A stretch of 64,000 nucleotides of DNA from Saprospiraceae bacterium UBA3362 (GTDB taxonomy: Bacteria > Bacteroidota > Bacteroidia > Chitinophagales > Saprospiraceae), in assembly GCA_002360455.1 (NCBI GenBank), contig DEQQ01000084.1:25344-89343 (forward strand), written 5' to 3'. Shown here in pieces: positions 27,083-36,150 of the stretch (its first letter is position 1; the number at the start of each line of letters is the position of its first letter). The position numbers and the translations under genes were made by a program. The notes under the pieces are model-generated. The model ran no database searches and was not told the origin of the DNA. It saw only the letters and a list, made by a program, of their open reading frames with translations.

Positions 27083-28309
27083 TTATGCATCCAACTCTCC
27101 AGCAATCACATTTAAGCTGCTCATCACTACAATTGCATCTGACAATAGCTGTCCTTTTACCATTTCAGGGTAAGCTTGATAATAGATAAAACAAGGTCTT
27201 CTAAAATGCAATCTGTATGGACTTCTTCCACCATCGCTAACCAAATAATATCCCAACTCGCCATTTGCACCTTCTACTGCATTATAAACTTCACCTGCTG
27301 GAGCCTCTATCTCTCCCATGATGATTTTAAAATGATAGATAAGGGCTTCCATATTACGATACACTTCTTGCTTTGGTGGTAAGTAGTAATGGTCTGCATT
27401 GGCGTGATATACTCCGGAAGGTTCTGCCTCAATTTTTTTCAACGCTTGCTCAATAATTCTAATGCTCTGCCAAATTTCTTCATTCCTTACCAAAAACCGA
27501 TCGTAGGTATCCCCAGTTGTCCCTACAGGTACATCAAAATCAAATTCATCATAAGAGCAATAAGGTTCGCTTACTCTCACATCATAATCCAAGCCACAAG
27601 CTCTTAAATTGGGTCCTGTAATACTATAATTCAGTGCTCTCTCTATGCTTAATGGACCGGTATCAATAGTACGATCCATAAAGATTCTATTTCGAGTTAA
27701 TAAATTTTCAAATTCTCTCCATACGGGCGGAAAATCTTGAAGCCATTTGCGTGTCAATTCAAATACCTTAGGCGAAAAATCACGCTCAAACCCTCCAACT
27801 CTACCCATATTTGTGGTAAGCCTAGCACCACAGATTTCTTCATATATCTCATAGATTCTCTCGCGAAATTGATAAACATAGGTGAAGCCTGTAAGCGCTC
27901 CCGTATCCACCCCCAAAATGGAGTTGCATATAATATGGTCCGCAATTCTAGCCAATTCCATAACCAGAACGCGCATATAGTCAACTCTTTTTGGGGTTTG
28001 AACGCCCAGTAGTTTTTCGACTGTGAGATGCCACCCGGTATTATTGATAGGGGCAGAACAATAGTTAAGCCTGTCTGTCAACGGGGTTATTTGGTATAAG
28101 GGTCTGCGCTCGGCAATTTTTTCAAAAGCTCTGTGGATGTATCCTACCGTTTGCTCGCCGCTTATTATCCTTTCACCGTCCATTTTGAGGACGTTCTGAA
28201 AAATCCCATGGGTTGCTGGATGCGTAGGACCCAAATTTAGTGTAGTATACGGAATATCCGGATTTTCCGGTGTGCTAATATCGGCTAAATACTCTAAATT
28301 TGTTTTCAT
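27083..28309 (-). CDS. nuoD: NADH-quinone oxidoreductase subunit D (49-kDa)
   Basis: 408 residues, normal for a separate NuoD (not fused to NuoC). Family motifs: GPTHPATHGIF at about 28-38 with the quinone-pocket His, GYIHRAFEK at about 57-65, and GANGELGYYLVSDG near 349-362. It forms the quinone site with NuoB. It is the first nuo gene here: the 500 bp upstream contain no nuoC, nuoB or nuoA but do contain a promoter match. Confidence 0.96.
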   Translation of the reverse strand: MKTNLEYLADISTPENPDIPYTTLNLGPTHPATHGIFQNVLKMDGERIISGEQTVGYIHRAFEKIAERRPLYQITPLTDRLNYCSAPINNTGWHLTVEKLLGVQTPKRVDYMRVLVMELARIADHIICNSILGVDTGALTGFTYVYQFRERIYEIYEEICGARLTTNMGRVGGFERDFSPKVFELTRKWLQDFPPVWREFENLLTRNRIFMDRTIDTGPLSIERALNYSITGPNLRACGLDYDVRVSEPYCSYDEFDFDVPVGTTGDTYDRFLVRNEEIWQSIRIIEQALKKIEAEPSGVYHANADHYYLPPKQEVYRNMEALIYHFKIIMGEIEAPAGEVYNAVEGANGELGYYLVSDGGRSPYRLHFRRPCFIYYQAYPEMVKGQLLSDAIVVMSSLNVIAGELDA

Positions 28310-28823
28310 TGATATTGCATTAGATTAAATCAAAAGCCAAATAAAATTTCGTAAAAAATTCATTTTGAATCTATTAATTCTAAGATTAACTCTTACAATT
28401 GAGCCAAATTTGAATTCCAATAGGCCTTTTATTTGGGACAAAAGTAAACCAAAACATGTGTTTTTCACAGTTTTTAAGGGATTTTCCTCTATTAAACTTG
28501 AAATCCTTTGTATTATTTTTTTTCAATACTCATAGTTCCTTATTAAGCAGATTCATAAGGATATTTAAGCCTCCATCAAATTTAATAAAATGAAGAATAA
28601 AGGATTTTGAATTAGGGTTCTTTTCTTTTGTGATCTCAATAGTTTGGAATGAGTTCTTTACGTTGCTATTAAAGAATGAGTGAGTCTGGAGCCAAAATCA
28701 ATTCTGAGATGTAATTAATGCGCAGAATAAAAAAAATTTAAAAATAATATACTATAACACTAAGGTCGATTCGTTATGGTTTTATAGAGCGATTTTTCTT
28801 TCCTAACTAATCCTTAACCACAT
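28310..28823. other. Intergenic region upstream of nuoD
   Basis: 514 bp with no supportable gene on either strand and no remnant of nuoC that I can recognise. The nuo promoter candidate lies at 28439-28469; the rest is AT-rich without strong repeats. Confidence 0.5.
28439..28469 (-). promoter_or_regulatory. Promoter candidate of the nuoD-N operon
   Basis: On the minus strand TACTTTTG (28446-28439) is a perfect TAnnTTTG, and TGTG at 28469-28466 is a 3-of-4 match to the -33 TTTG at exactly 19 bp spacing. The leader would be about 120 nt to the nuoD ATG. It supports nuoD being the first gene of the transcript. Confidence 0.6.
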
Positions 28824-29021
28824 ATGAAGGTTGAAGCTGTGGCAGTTTTACTGCTATGTATGTCGTTTGTATTTACAACACTCTATTTTGCTTATTCGAT
28901 TTCGATTTTATGGATCTTAATTGCAGTTCCACTTTGTTTCTGTATCATGTGGATCGGATTGCATATTTGCAGTAAACATTTACATTGGAGAAAAAATAAA
29001 TCAAAATCGGTTTTGGAATAA
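28824..29021 (+). CDS. Possible small two-helix membrane protein
   Basis: 65 residues from ATG 28824. Two hydrophobic stretches (about 5-24 and 28-48) are followed by a basic tail rich in Lys, Arg and His. That layout is better than random for so short an ORF, but I recognise no family and see no clear promoter or ribosome-binding site. It stands alone between two minus-strand units. It may be spurious. Confidence 0.35.
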   Translation: MKVEAVAVLLLCMSFVFTTLYFAYSISILWILIAVPLCFCIMWIGLHICSKHLHWRKNKSKSVLE

Positions 29022-29072
29022 ACAAATCAGAAGCTAAAATAAAGCTGTATATTGATTAGTATTGCTAGTGAT

Positions 29073-29654
29073 TTAATCCTTCTTTTCTTTTCTCATTAAC
29101 AATAGTTCCTCATTCAATAATTGGATGAATTCTTTTACATCAGATCTCAATTGATCCACAGATGATCCTGCTGTTTCACTATTGAATTCTTTAAAATTTT
29201 TCATCCTTCGTAAAATAGAATTCTGCTTGGTGATAATGTTTTGATAAGGAGCTAATGCGTTGTGTTCGGTTTTAGCTCTTTCAATATCGTTCTTGGACAT
29301 ATTGTTTATCTGCCCGTCAATGGTTGGATTATAGCCCTTGGGCAGGTCAGATTCTTCAGAAGTACTTTTGCTTTGAGCTTTTGTTTGAGAAATATTTTTT
29401 TGTCTATTCCCAACTCTGGTGCTTGTTTCATTTGCTTCCGCCAACATTTGTGAGTACAATCCTTGCCAGGTGGTGTTAATGTAATCCCAGTTATTTGATT
29501 TCAGAGCAGACTGCCATTTTTTAAGCAGTTTATTTATATTTTTTATCTCTAATTTTTCACCCTTCAATTCTTCCTTGGAATAAATACCATTTGCTTTTAC
29601 TCCTTGGAGCAAAAACAGCATGCACATAAAGGATAAAACAGAAATTTTATTCAT
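29073..29654 (-). CDS. Secreted helical protein of unknown function
   Basis: 193 residues. A Sec signal peptide (about 1-22, ending VKAN) is followed by charged, largely helical sequence with a low-complexity Gln/Lys/Ser-rich middle (about 80-105) and a Glu/Leu/Arg-rich C-terminal helix that could form a coiled coil. No known domain is recognisable. It lies 11 bp after the bacilliredoxin gene and is probably co-transcribed with it, which might hint at an envelope or stress role, but that is only neighbourhood evidence. Confidence 0.7.
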   Translation of the reverse strand: MNKISVLSFMCMLFLLQGVKANGIYSKEELKGEKLEIKNINKLLKKWQSALKSNNWDYINTTWQGLYSQMLAEANETSTRVGNRQKNISQTKAQSKSTSEESDLPKGYNPTIDGQINNMSKNDIERAKTEHNALAPYQNIITKQNSILRRMKNFKEFNSETAGSSVDQLRSDVKEFIQLLNEELLLMRKEKKD

Positions 29655-29665
29655 GAGAACTAGGA

Positions 29666-30082
29666 TTAATTACAATATTGGTCAAAAGCGGAGGTTAAGT
29701 TTTCTGCAATCATCTCCGCAGTTCGTCCTTCTATATGATGTCTTTCTATCATATGGACCAATCTTCCATTTTTAAATAAAGCAATAGCAGGTGAAGAAGG
29801 AGGATAAGGTAAAAGAAATTCTCTTGCCTTAGCCGTTGAGGCAAGATCTACTCCGGCAAAAACCGTGAGCAGTTGATCCGGCTTATGGGAATGTCTTAAG
29901 GCCATACCCACTGCGGGCCTTGCATTTCGTGCTGCACAGCCACAGACAGAATTTACGACCAACAAGGCGGTTCCTTCTTTTTTGGATAGGGTTTGATCCA
30001 CCTCATGTTCAGTTTTCAAACTTGTGAAACCCATATTGGTGAGTTCTTGAGCCATTGGCATTACAAGATCTATTGGATACAT
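29666..30082 (-). CDS. BrxA/BrxB-type bacilliredoxin
   Basis: 138 residues, the usual size. The CGC active site lies in SVCGCAARNARP (about 45-56) on a thioredoxin-like fold, and the conserved N-terminal YPIDLVMPM matches the BrxA/B (formerly DUF1094/YphP) family. In Firmicutes these proteins remove bacillithiol from mixed disulfides; many Bacteroidota also make bacillithiol, so the role is plausible here. It leads a two-gene minus-strand unit. Confidence 0.88.
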   Translation of the reverse strand: MYPIDLVMPMAQELTNMGFTSLKTEHEVDQTLSKKEGTALLVVNSVCGCAARNARPAVGMALRHSHKPDQLLTVFAGVDLASTAKAREFLLPYPPSSPAIALFKNGRLVHMIERHHIEGRTAEMIAENLTSAFDQYCN

Positions 30083-30247
30083 AACTTAACTGGAATTTAG
30101 GTAGGATAACGTTCATATTTCAAAAAAAGTTTAGGGAAGGATAAAAATTATACTTTTCTTCAGATTTTCAGTATAATAAACTTTTGCAACCAACGTTGAA
30201 TTCCGATGTTCTATTCATAAGTTTGAACCTGTTTTGTTTATCACCGC

Positions 30248-31510
30248 ATGGGAAGAAAAGCATATCTGATCAATATAGTCCTTTTTTTATTGTTTTTCCA
30301 AACAAGAGAAAGCACAGCTCAAGACTTTTTACCCTTGGACACGGTATATGACCCATTGGTAAGATCCGTTTATTTTGAGTCCAATGAAGATTCTCGATTT
30401 TTGCAAAGAGTAAATTTGAAAAGTCAAAATACAATAACGCTTCACTTTGATTTATTGGAAGGCAGTTTTAGGCGATTGTTTTGTTCCATTTATCATTACA
30501 ATTATGATTGGACACCTTCGGATTTACGATTTGAAGAGTATTTTGACGGCTTCGATCAATTGGAACTTTTTGACTATCAAATTTCTGAGCAGACTCAAAG
30601 ACCCTATGTTCACTATCAATTATCATTGCCTCAAGCTTCAGCAAAATTCAAAGTGACCGGGAATTTTCTTATGGTAATTTATGATCAAAACAATAAAGTA
30701 TTCTTGTCGCGAAAAATCTATGTTTATGATGATGCTTTTAGCACAACTTGTAGTTTTGTAAATCCAATTATTCCGGCAGAAGTACTTACCCACCATGCTC
30801 TTCTCTTGAAAGTGAAAACGAACATTGAAAAATTTATCAACCCTGAAGAAGATTTTAAAATGGTGATCATGCAAAATGGAAACCCAAATTCTTCAAGATT
30901 AATAATGAAGCCAAACTCTCAGCTTGGAGCTATTTTAAATTATAATAGATTGACAGAAACCAGCTTTGCTGCTCTGAATGAGTTTCGTGCCAAGGATATT
31001 AGAACCATTAGAAGTACTACTCGAGATATAAGTTATTGGGATGTTAAAAACGGAGATTTTCAATGCTATTTAAAACCTGATTTTTCCAGAGCCAATAGAC
31101 CTTATAGTTTTGAGGTTGATATCAATGGAGATTTTAAAATTCTTTCAAAAGATTTTCCAAATGCAAATACTCGAGGCGAATATTCTATTGTTCATTTTAG
31201 ATTGGAAACCTATGAGCGTGACTATCCGATCTATGTATATGGAGCCTTGACCGACTGGCAATTGAAAGAAGAATTTAAAATGCATTACAACCGTGAGCAA
31301 GGGGAATATCAAGCTAATGTCTTATTAAAAAATGGTTATTTTAATATTCTTTATGCTAGCTCTACAGAGGAGTCGACTTATAATTTTGAAACCTTCGAGG
31401 GCAATTCATCCAGCTCAGAAAATCATTATGTTGTTTTGGTCTACTACAGACCTTTTGGATCTCGATATGATCAGTTAAAAGCTGTTTCTATTTTTCTGTC
31501 CAATCAATAA
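30248..31510 (+). CDS. T9SS plug protein (DUF5103 family)
   Basis: 420 residues with a signal peptide (about 1-24, ending STAQ). The sequence follows the DUF5103/T9SS plug pattern throughout: VRSVYFESN near 38, ITLHFDLLEGSFRRLFCSIYHYNYDW in the first domain, LKPDFSRANRPYSFEVDINGDF in the middle and VYGALTDWQL near 330. In the Flavobacterium translocon this protein closes the periplasmic side of the SprA pore when no cargo is loaded. Its presence fits the T9SS cargos in this window. Confidence 0.87.
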   Translation: MGRKAYLINIVLFLLFFQTRESTAQDFLPLDTVYDPLVRSVYFESNEDSRFLQRVNLKSQNTITLHFDLLEGSFRRLFCSIYHYNYDWTPSDLRFEEYFDGFDQLELFDYQISEQTQRPYVHYQLSLPQASAKFKVTGNFLMVIYDQNNKVFLSRKIYVYDDAFSTTCSFVNPIIPAEVLTHHALLLKVKTNIEKFINPEEDFKMVIMQNGNPNSSRLIMKPNSQLGAILNYNRLTETSFAALNEFRAKDIRTIRSTTRDISYWDVKNGDFQCYLKPDFSRANRPYSFEVDINGDFKILSKDFPNANTRGEYSIVHFRLETYERDYPIYVYGALTDWQLKEEFKMHYNREQGEYQANVLLKNGYFNILYASSTEESTYNFETFEGNSSSSENHYVVLVYYRPFGSRYDQLKAVSIFLSNQ

Positions 31511-31690
31511 ATTCTTTCTTTCATTGGCTCTTTCTTCTTTTCATCTATAGTAAATAGCTAGTCTATGATTTGAATTTATTTTATATATAATTGTTTTAAC
31601 CAGGCTCAATAAGGTCAAAAAATGCTTCGGGATTAACTTATTGTTTAAAGCAGATAAAACGTCATTAACAATCTGTACTTTGAGGCGAAC

Positions 31691-31698
31691 TAAATTTG
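31691..31698 (+). promoter_or_regulatory. -7 element for the small helical lipoprotein
   Basis: TAAATTTG is a perfect TAnnTTTG, 26 bp before the ATG at 31724, giving a leader of about 20 nt. No clear -33 element. Confidence 0.5.
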
Positions 31699-31723
31699 CA
31701 GAAAATTTAAAACAGTTCTAACA

Positions 31724-32254
31724 ATGAAAAAATTAGCTATTCTATTTTCTTTAGTTGCGATTGTGTTCGCATGCAAAAACGTTGATCAATTCAGAGCACC
31801 AATAGAAGCTCTAACTGCAGATTGGGAAAAAGCAAGTACTGCTTTGTCAGGTTTGGGAACTACTATTGGAGCTACGCAAACTTCTTTAGCTTCTTTGAAA
31901 GATAGTTTTGCTATTGATCCAAAAGCCAAGATCGCTCCGGCAATGATGACAAAGCTGGATTCTATTAAAAATGTGTTTACTACAAGTACTTCCGGAATGG
32001 AATCTATTGCTTCTGCATTCACTACTTCAATGACCAATTGGACATCTCTCAGCGAAAAAGTAAAAGGCTTGAAAGAAGGTTTGGCTTCAGGCAAATTGAA
32101 TGGTGATGTAATGGCTCAAATTAATGAATTGAAAAATGCCGTTACAAATTCTTCTTCTGAGGTTGAAAGTTATACTGCAAAATTAAACACAGTCAAAACT
32201 GATGCAATGGCTGCTTATGATATGTTTAAACAAACATTGATGGCAAAAAAATAA
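31724..32254 (+). CDS. Small helical lipoprotein
   Basis: 176 residues. The signal peptide ends IVFACK (Cys17), so it should be lipid-anchored. The mature part is Ala/Ser/Thr/Lys-rich, nearly all helix, with heptad-like spacing of hydrophobics (coiled coil) and no aromatic core. No family is recognised. It has its own -7 element and its own terminator, so it is a single-gene unit; a compact, strong-looking unit suggests an abundant structural lipoprotein, which is inferred. Confidence 0.78.
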   Translation: MKKLAILFSLVAIVFACKNVDQFRAPIEALTADWEKASTALSGLGTTIGATQTSLASLKDSFAIDPKAKIAPAMMTKLDSIKNVFTTSTSGMESIASAFTTSMTNWTSLSEKVKGLKEGLASGKLNGDVMAQINELKNAVTNSSSEVESYTAKLNTVKTDAMAAYDMFKQTLMAKK

Positions 32255-32274
32255 TTGTATTTAAGTAATACAAT

Positions 32275-32310
32275 AAAAAAGCGCAGGCCCATTAAGCTTG
32301 CGCTTTTTTT
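32275..32310 (+). terminator. Rho-independent terminator of the small lipoprotein
   Basis: AAAAAAGCGCAGGC pairs with GCTTGCGCTTTTTTT around a short loop, with T7 at the end (32304-32310). It lies 20 bp after the stop codon. Confidence 0.8.
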
Positions 32311-32419
32311 ATTTTAGACATTGACTTAATTATCCCGGATTCTGCTGTTCGGCAAGTTACCTTCCTTACCCGGCAAAGTTCAAATCAAATTTTATTTCAG
32401 CTCTTTTTTATTTCATTGA

Positions 32420-32950
32420 TTAAGCAAATAAAGTTTCGGATTCTCGACTTAACATTTTCAATTTCAATTCTCTACCCCATCTAAATCCTGTTATTTTTCG
32501 GTTGGCTGCAACGACTCTATGACAAGGAATTAAAAAAGATATTGGATTCTTCCCAACAGCTTGCCCGACGGCTCTTTGTCCATTAGGACAATCCAGTTTT
32601 TTAGCAAGCATAGAATAACTAATGGTCAGTCCATACTCGATTTGCAATAGATGTTGCCATACCTTGAAGTTAAATTTATTAGTTTTCACAGCCAGCTCGA
32701 AATGATCTCCATTTCTCTCAAAAATGAAATCCTTCACTCTCTTATGGATTTCGCAGGAAGCAGAAACCAATTTGCCCTCACTCCAATCACTCAGTATAAA
32801 ATCCAATAGACAGGATTCCTCCTTCCCAAAATGAACAGCAAGAACTTGATCTTTACAGTTAGACGCTACAGCTAATTTTCCCCATTCTGTATCAGACAGA
32901 GAGTAAAACATTCTTTTATCTTGAAGATCTTCTGCTTGCACTAAGGTCAT
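32420..32950 (-). CDS. ogt: Methylated-DNA--[protein]-cysteine S-methyltransferase
   Basis: 176 residues. The active site IPCHRVVA (about 141-148, acceptor Cys) and the helix-turn-helix/Arg-finger segment GQRAVGQAVGKNP just before it are intact; GFRWG follows. The protein repairs O6-alkylguanine by irreversible transfer to its cysteine. Its ATG abuts the stop codon of the upstream LRR gene with no gap, so it is probably read from the same transcript. Confidence 0.92.
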   Translation of the reverse strand: MTLVQAEDLQDKRMFYSLSDTEWGKLAVASNCKDQVLAVHFGKEESCLLDFILSDWSEGKLVSASCEIHKRVKDFIFERNGDHFELAVKTNKFNFKVWQHLLQIEYGLTISYSMLAKKLDCPNGQRAVGQAVGKNPISFLIPCHRVVAANRKITGFRWGRELKLKMLSRESETLFA

Positions 32951-35848
32951 TTATTGAACAAATAATTTATATACAAATTGCCCATTGAGTCTCACCATAT
33001 AGAATCCTTTATCAGAAATTAGAAACTCATTATTTCCTCCTCTATTCAAAATCATCGGCTTGCCATCCAAAGTAAATAGTTCTACTTGGCTAATTTCTTT
33101 TGAAGATCTGATAAACCATCTTCCGGAAGTTGGATTAGGAAAAATCGAGATCTCAGGATTTTCTTTTTTATCAACTGAAGAAATGATGAGATCCTTAGGT
33201 GACGCAACACGAACTCTTACAGGATCTGTAATAATTGCCGGATTGTTGTCAAAAAATATGGAAGCCTTATTTTCTATCATTGTAAAATCCGGTAAATTGG
33301 CTTTTTGATTTATGTAGAAACTTACATATCCTTGACTTTGCTTATCATTTTGTTTTTTATGAACAAGCTTTATCGGATCTAGAATGAACTCCAGTTGATT
33401 TCCTTTTTGAATGAGCCGAAAAGGGTGACTAGAAAAAGAAGGTTGCACAGATTCAATATCCAAAACCTTTTCATTAATAATATCCACTATCTTAACACGA
33501 TATGCTGTATCATTCCCCGTATTTTCAAAATAAATTGTATAGAATAGTTTCTGATTTGGTAAAATAGACTGAGACTCACCACTTCCTATTGGACTTACCA
33601 ATTTTTCATTTGGATCATAAGATCCACGAATTGTATTGCAAGCAAATGAATGCCTTTTTTCGCTTGAGCCGGAGAAAAAATCAGCTATGGAATAATAAAA
33701 GGATTCGCAATCTTCAATACCTGACCATATTGAATGTGTTCCATCATTGTTTCCATCAAACACATCAATCAATGTCCACTGTGAACTGTTGACCACTTTC
33801 CATTCCAAAGTGTCTAATGCCGTAATTGTAAAAGGCACACTGTCAATAAGATTAAAATCTCTGTACAAATGATAATAACTTGTTATAGAATTGGCAGAAT
33901 GATTTATCATTCTAAACAAGATACTGTCTCCTAAACAAGTAGAAAACAAATCAAGATCATAAAGTGATTTAGAAACGATAGGTTCACAATTATGATTTGG
34001 ATACGCCTTCACCTCGATACATAATTTCTTCCCAAGAATATCGGGATTACAAGGTATTTTAATTTTTATTTTAATCAGTTCTTCTTGTCCGGGTGCTAAG
34101 TTCCCAAAATCAATTCTATACAATCCGTTATTCAAATTTTGCCAAGGATAATTTGACGAAATTAGCAAGATATGAATTGGGATATTAAGAATGACAAAAC
34201 TGGATCTTGCTGTATCTGTTCCTTCATTTTTTACTTTAACCAAAACCTCATTTTCTTCACACCATCTTATTCTTTTAAGCTGAGATTGAGTTGTCAAATA
34301 GGAACAATCAATAAGGCTATTGAATCCAAAATTCAAACTATCTATTGAGCTTGTATTTGCTGTCACTACTACATTGTATTGGAATCCTATTGGGCAAGCT
34401 ACAGTATATAAATTATTTTGATTTTGAGCCGTAATGCTGTGACTTCCCTCATTAACAAAAAATGCATAATATCCTTTAGAATCGGTATAAGTATAATATG
34501 AATTATCCAAAACCATTTTTACATTTTCTACAGGAATTCCGGTTATGGCATTGCATTGAATTTGTTTACCACTTACTACATGGCCCGAAATCCATTTTCC
34601 TTTTATACATGAAAAATCTACATTTCGCAAGTCCAATTTTTTATTTGCACTCAAATCAGGAATCGGGGCGGTAAAAAAATTGGGACACAACTCTAGAACT
34701 TCCAATCGAGTTAATTCAGACATTGTTGCAGGAAGACTTTCTGTGAGTTGATTGTTTTGTAAGTATAATTCTCGTAACAAAGTACATTGTCTGATTTGCT
34801 CAGGTAATTTTCCTATCAATTGATTATTTCTTAAGTTAAGAACCTCCAAATTTCTCGCATCAAACAAACTATCCGGAATAGCTCCTGTCAATTGATTAAA
34901 TGATAGATATAAAAATTTCAATTTAGTGCATTGGCCCAAACTTCCCGGAATGGATCCGGATAATAAATTTTGTGATGCATTTAGACGAACCAAACTTCCA
35001 CAGTTGCCAATTGCATCCGGGATCTTTCCTGTAAGTGCATTATTTTCCAAACTTAAACTTAATAGCAATTCAAGATTTCCAAGAGAGTCCGGAATAGCTC
35101 CTGTCAAATTATTTTGATTCAAAAACAATTCTACCAATTGTTTACATTGACCCAAAGAAATTGGAATTTTTCCACTTACATGAGTATTGTAAATATGCAG
35201 GTATTTTAATTTTTGTAATTCACCAATAGAAGCAGGTATTGTATCTGTTAAATTGATATTGGCTAAAATCAATTTTTCAAGCAATGTACATCTGGAAAGT
35301 TCATCCGGAATTTTCCCAAATATTAGCGGACAATCTGTGATTTTAAGTTCAATCAAATTGGCCAAACTCCCAAGTTCGGCAGGCAATTCGCCTTCAAACA
35401 AATTAAAACTAAGATCCAATTTCCTCAATGAAAACAAATCTCCTATAAAAATTGAAATTGATCCCGTGAACTGATTTTTTTGAAGTTCTAACTCTTCCAG
35501 TAGCGCAAAAGAATAAATACTGTTTGGAAGATCGCCTGTCAATTTATTGTTACTCAAATTTAGAAATCTAAGCGCCTCTAATCCTGTATTCCAGTTAGGT
35601 AAATTTCCAGTAAGCTTATTGTTTGGCAGAAGAACGGAATAAACACATCCACCAACATTTAACCTCACTCCATACCAACTATCCATTGGCATATTCAAAT
35701 TCCAGCTGTTTGTCCAACCGGGGCCATTGGTTGCATTATACAAACTCACCAAGGCCAAAGAGTCAGAATACCTTGAGCATGATTGCGAAACCATACTCTG
35801 AGTGCTCAAAAGGCAGCCTAATAAAAAAACCAAGATTTTAGATTTCAT
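32951..35848 (-). CDS. T9SS type A cargo with plant-type leucine-rich repeats
   Basis: 965 residues. Signal peptide (about 1-21), then an LRR N-cap with DSWYGV, then about 15 plant-type LRRs (about 70-400; LxxLxLxxNxLTGxIPxxLG). A carboxypeptidase-like beta-sandwich follows (about 425-510; ITGIPVENVKMVL), then a long beta-rich region ending in the GSYDPNEK domain (DUF7619-like, about 745-880) and a type A sorting domain (about 895-965; IFPNPTSGRW). Exported by T9SS and probably surface-anchored. A role in binding proteins or polysaccharides is inferred. The promoter is very close to the start. Confidence 0.9.
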   Translation of the reverse strand: MKSKILVFLLGCLLSTQSMVSQSCSRYSDSLALVSLYNATNGPGWTNSWNLNMPMDSWYGVRLNVGGCVYSVLLPNNKLTGNLPNWNTGLEALRFLNLSNNKLTGDLPNSIYSFALLEELELQKNQFTGSISIFIGDLFSLRKLDLSFNLFEGELPAELGSLANLIELKITDCPLIFGKIPDELSRCTLLEKLILANINLTDTIPASIGELQKLKYLHIYNTHVSGKIPISLGQCKQLVELFLNQNNLTGAIPDSLGNLELLLSLSLENNALTGKIPDAIGNCGSLVRLNASQNLLSGSIPGSLGQCTKLKFLYLSFNQLTGAIPDSLFDARNLEVLNLRNNQLIGKLPEQIRQCTLLRELYLQNNQLTESLPATMSELTRLEVLELCPNFFTAPIPDLSANKKLDLRNVDFSCIKGKWISGHVVSGKQIQCNAITGIPVENVKMVLDNSYYTYTDSKGYYAFFVNEGSHSITAQNQNNLYTVACPIGFQYNVVVTANTSSIDSLNFGFNSLIDCSYLTTQSQLKRIRWCEENEVLVKVKNEGTDTARSSFVILNIPIHILLISSNYPWQNLNNGLYRIDFGNLAPGQEELIKIKIKIPCNPDILGKKLCIEVKAYPNHNCEPIVSKSLYDLDLFSTCLGDSILFRMINHSANSITSYYHLYRDFNLIDSVPFTITALDTLEWKVVNSSQWTLIDVFDGNNDGTHSIWSGIEDCESFYYSIADFFSGSSEKRHSFACNTIRGSYDPNEKLVSPIGSGESQSILPNQKLFYTIYFENTGNDTAYRVKIVDIINEKVLDIESVQPSFSSHPFRLIQKGNQLEFILDPIKLVHKKQNDKQSQGYVSFYINQKANLPDFTMIENKASIFFDNNPAIITDPVRVRVASPKDLIISSVDKKENPEISIFPNPTSGRWFIRSSKEISQVELFTLDGKPMILNRGGNNEFLISDKGFYMVRLNGQFVYKLFVQ

Positions 35849-35856
35849 GACATAAA

Positions 35857-35889
35857 CAAATTTAACATCCTTTTAATATATAATACAAA
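35857..35889 (-). promoter_or_regulatory. Promoter of the LRR surface protein gene (near-leaderless)
   Basis: The minus strand reads TAAATTTG (35864-35857), a perfect TAnnTTTG, with TTTG at 35889-35886 and a 21-bp spacer. The last base of the -7 element is only 8 bp from the ATG, so the mRNA would have almost no leader. Confidence 0.55.
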
Positions 35890-36125
35890 TATGCGCTTTA
35901 TGCTGCCCTGAAATGGCAATTTCGCTAAGGATGATGTTCAAATTATGGGATTGCGGGGCAAAAATAATTCTTAGAATTCAATTTTCCTATTGGCCAACCA
36001 ATCCTAAAAAAGTATATCATAAAAGTAGTAAAAGTCTATATTATTGATTAATAGATATTTATGTTGCTTATAGTTTCTATCCTTGGGCTCAACCATTGAG
36101 CAAGCCGGCATGAGTAATTTTTAAT

Positions 36126-36133
36126 TAATTTTG
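36126..36133 (+). promoter_or_regulatory. -7 element of pheS
   Basis: TAATTTTG is a perfect TAnnTTTG; transcription would start near 36140 with a leader of about 11 nt containing AAGGAAAA before the ATG. Confidence 0.5.
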
Positions 36134-36150
36134 CATTTTAAGGAAAATCA

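Larger units (their letters stand above)
35849..36150. other. Divergent promoter region between LRR gene and pheS
   Basis: 302 bp. It holds the LRR promoter (35857-35889), the pheS -7 element (36126-36133) and a palindrome GCTCAA-CCA-TTGAGC (36087-36101) that sits just upstream of the pheS -33 position and could be an operator. No gene. Confidence 0.5.

Noticed and set aside
32951..35848. DNA tandem repeats in the LRR gene
   Set aside because: The ~24-residue period is the protein LRR pattern; the DNA copies differ widely.
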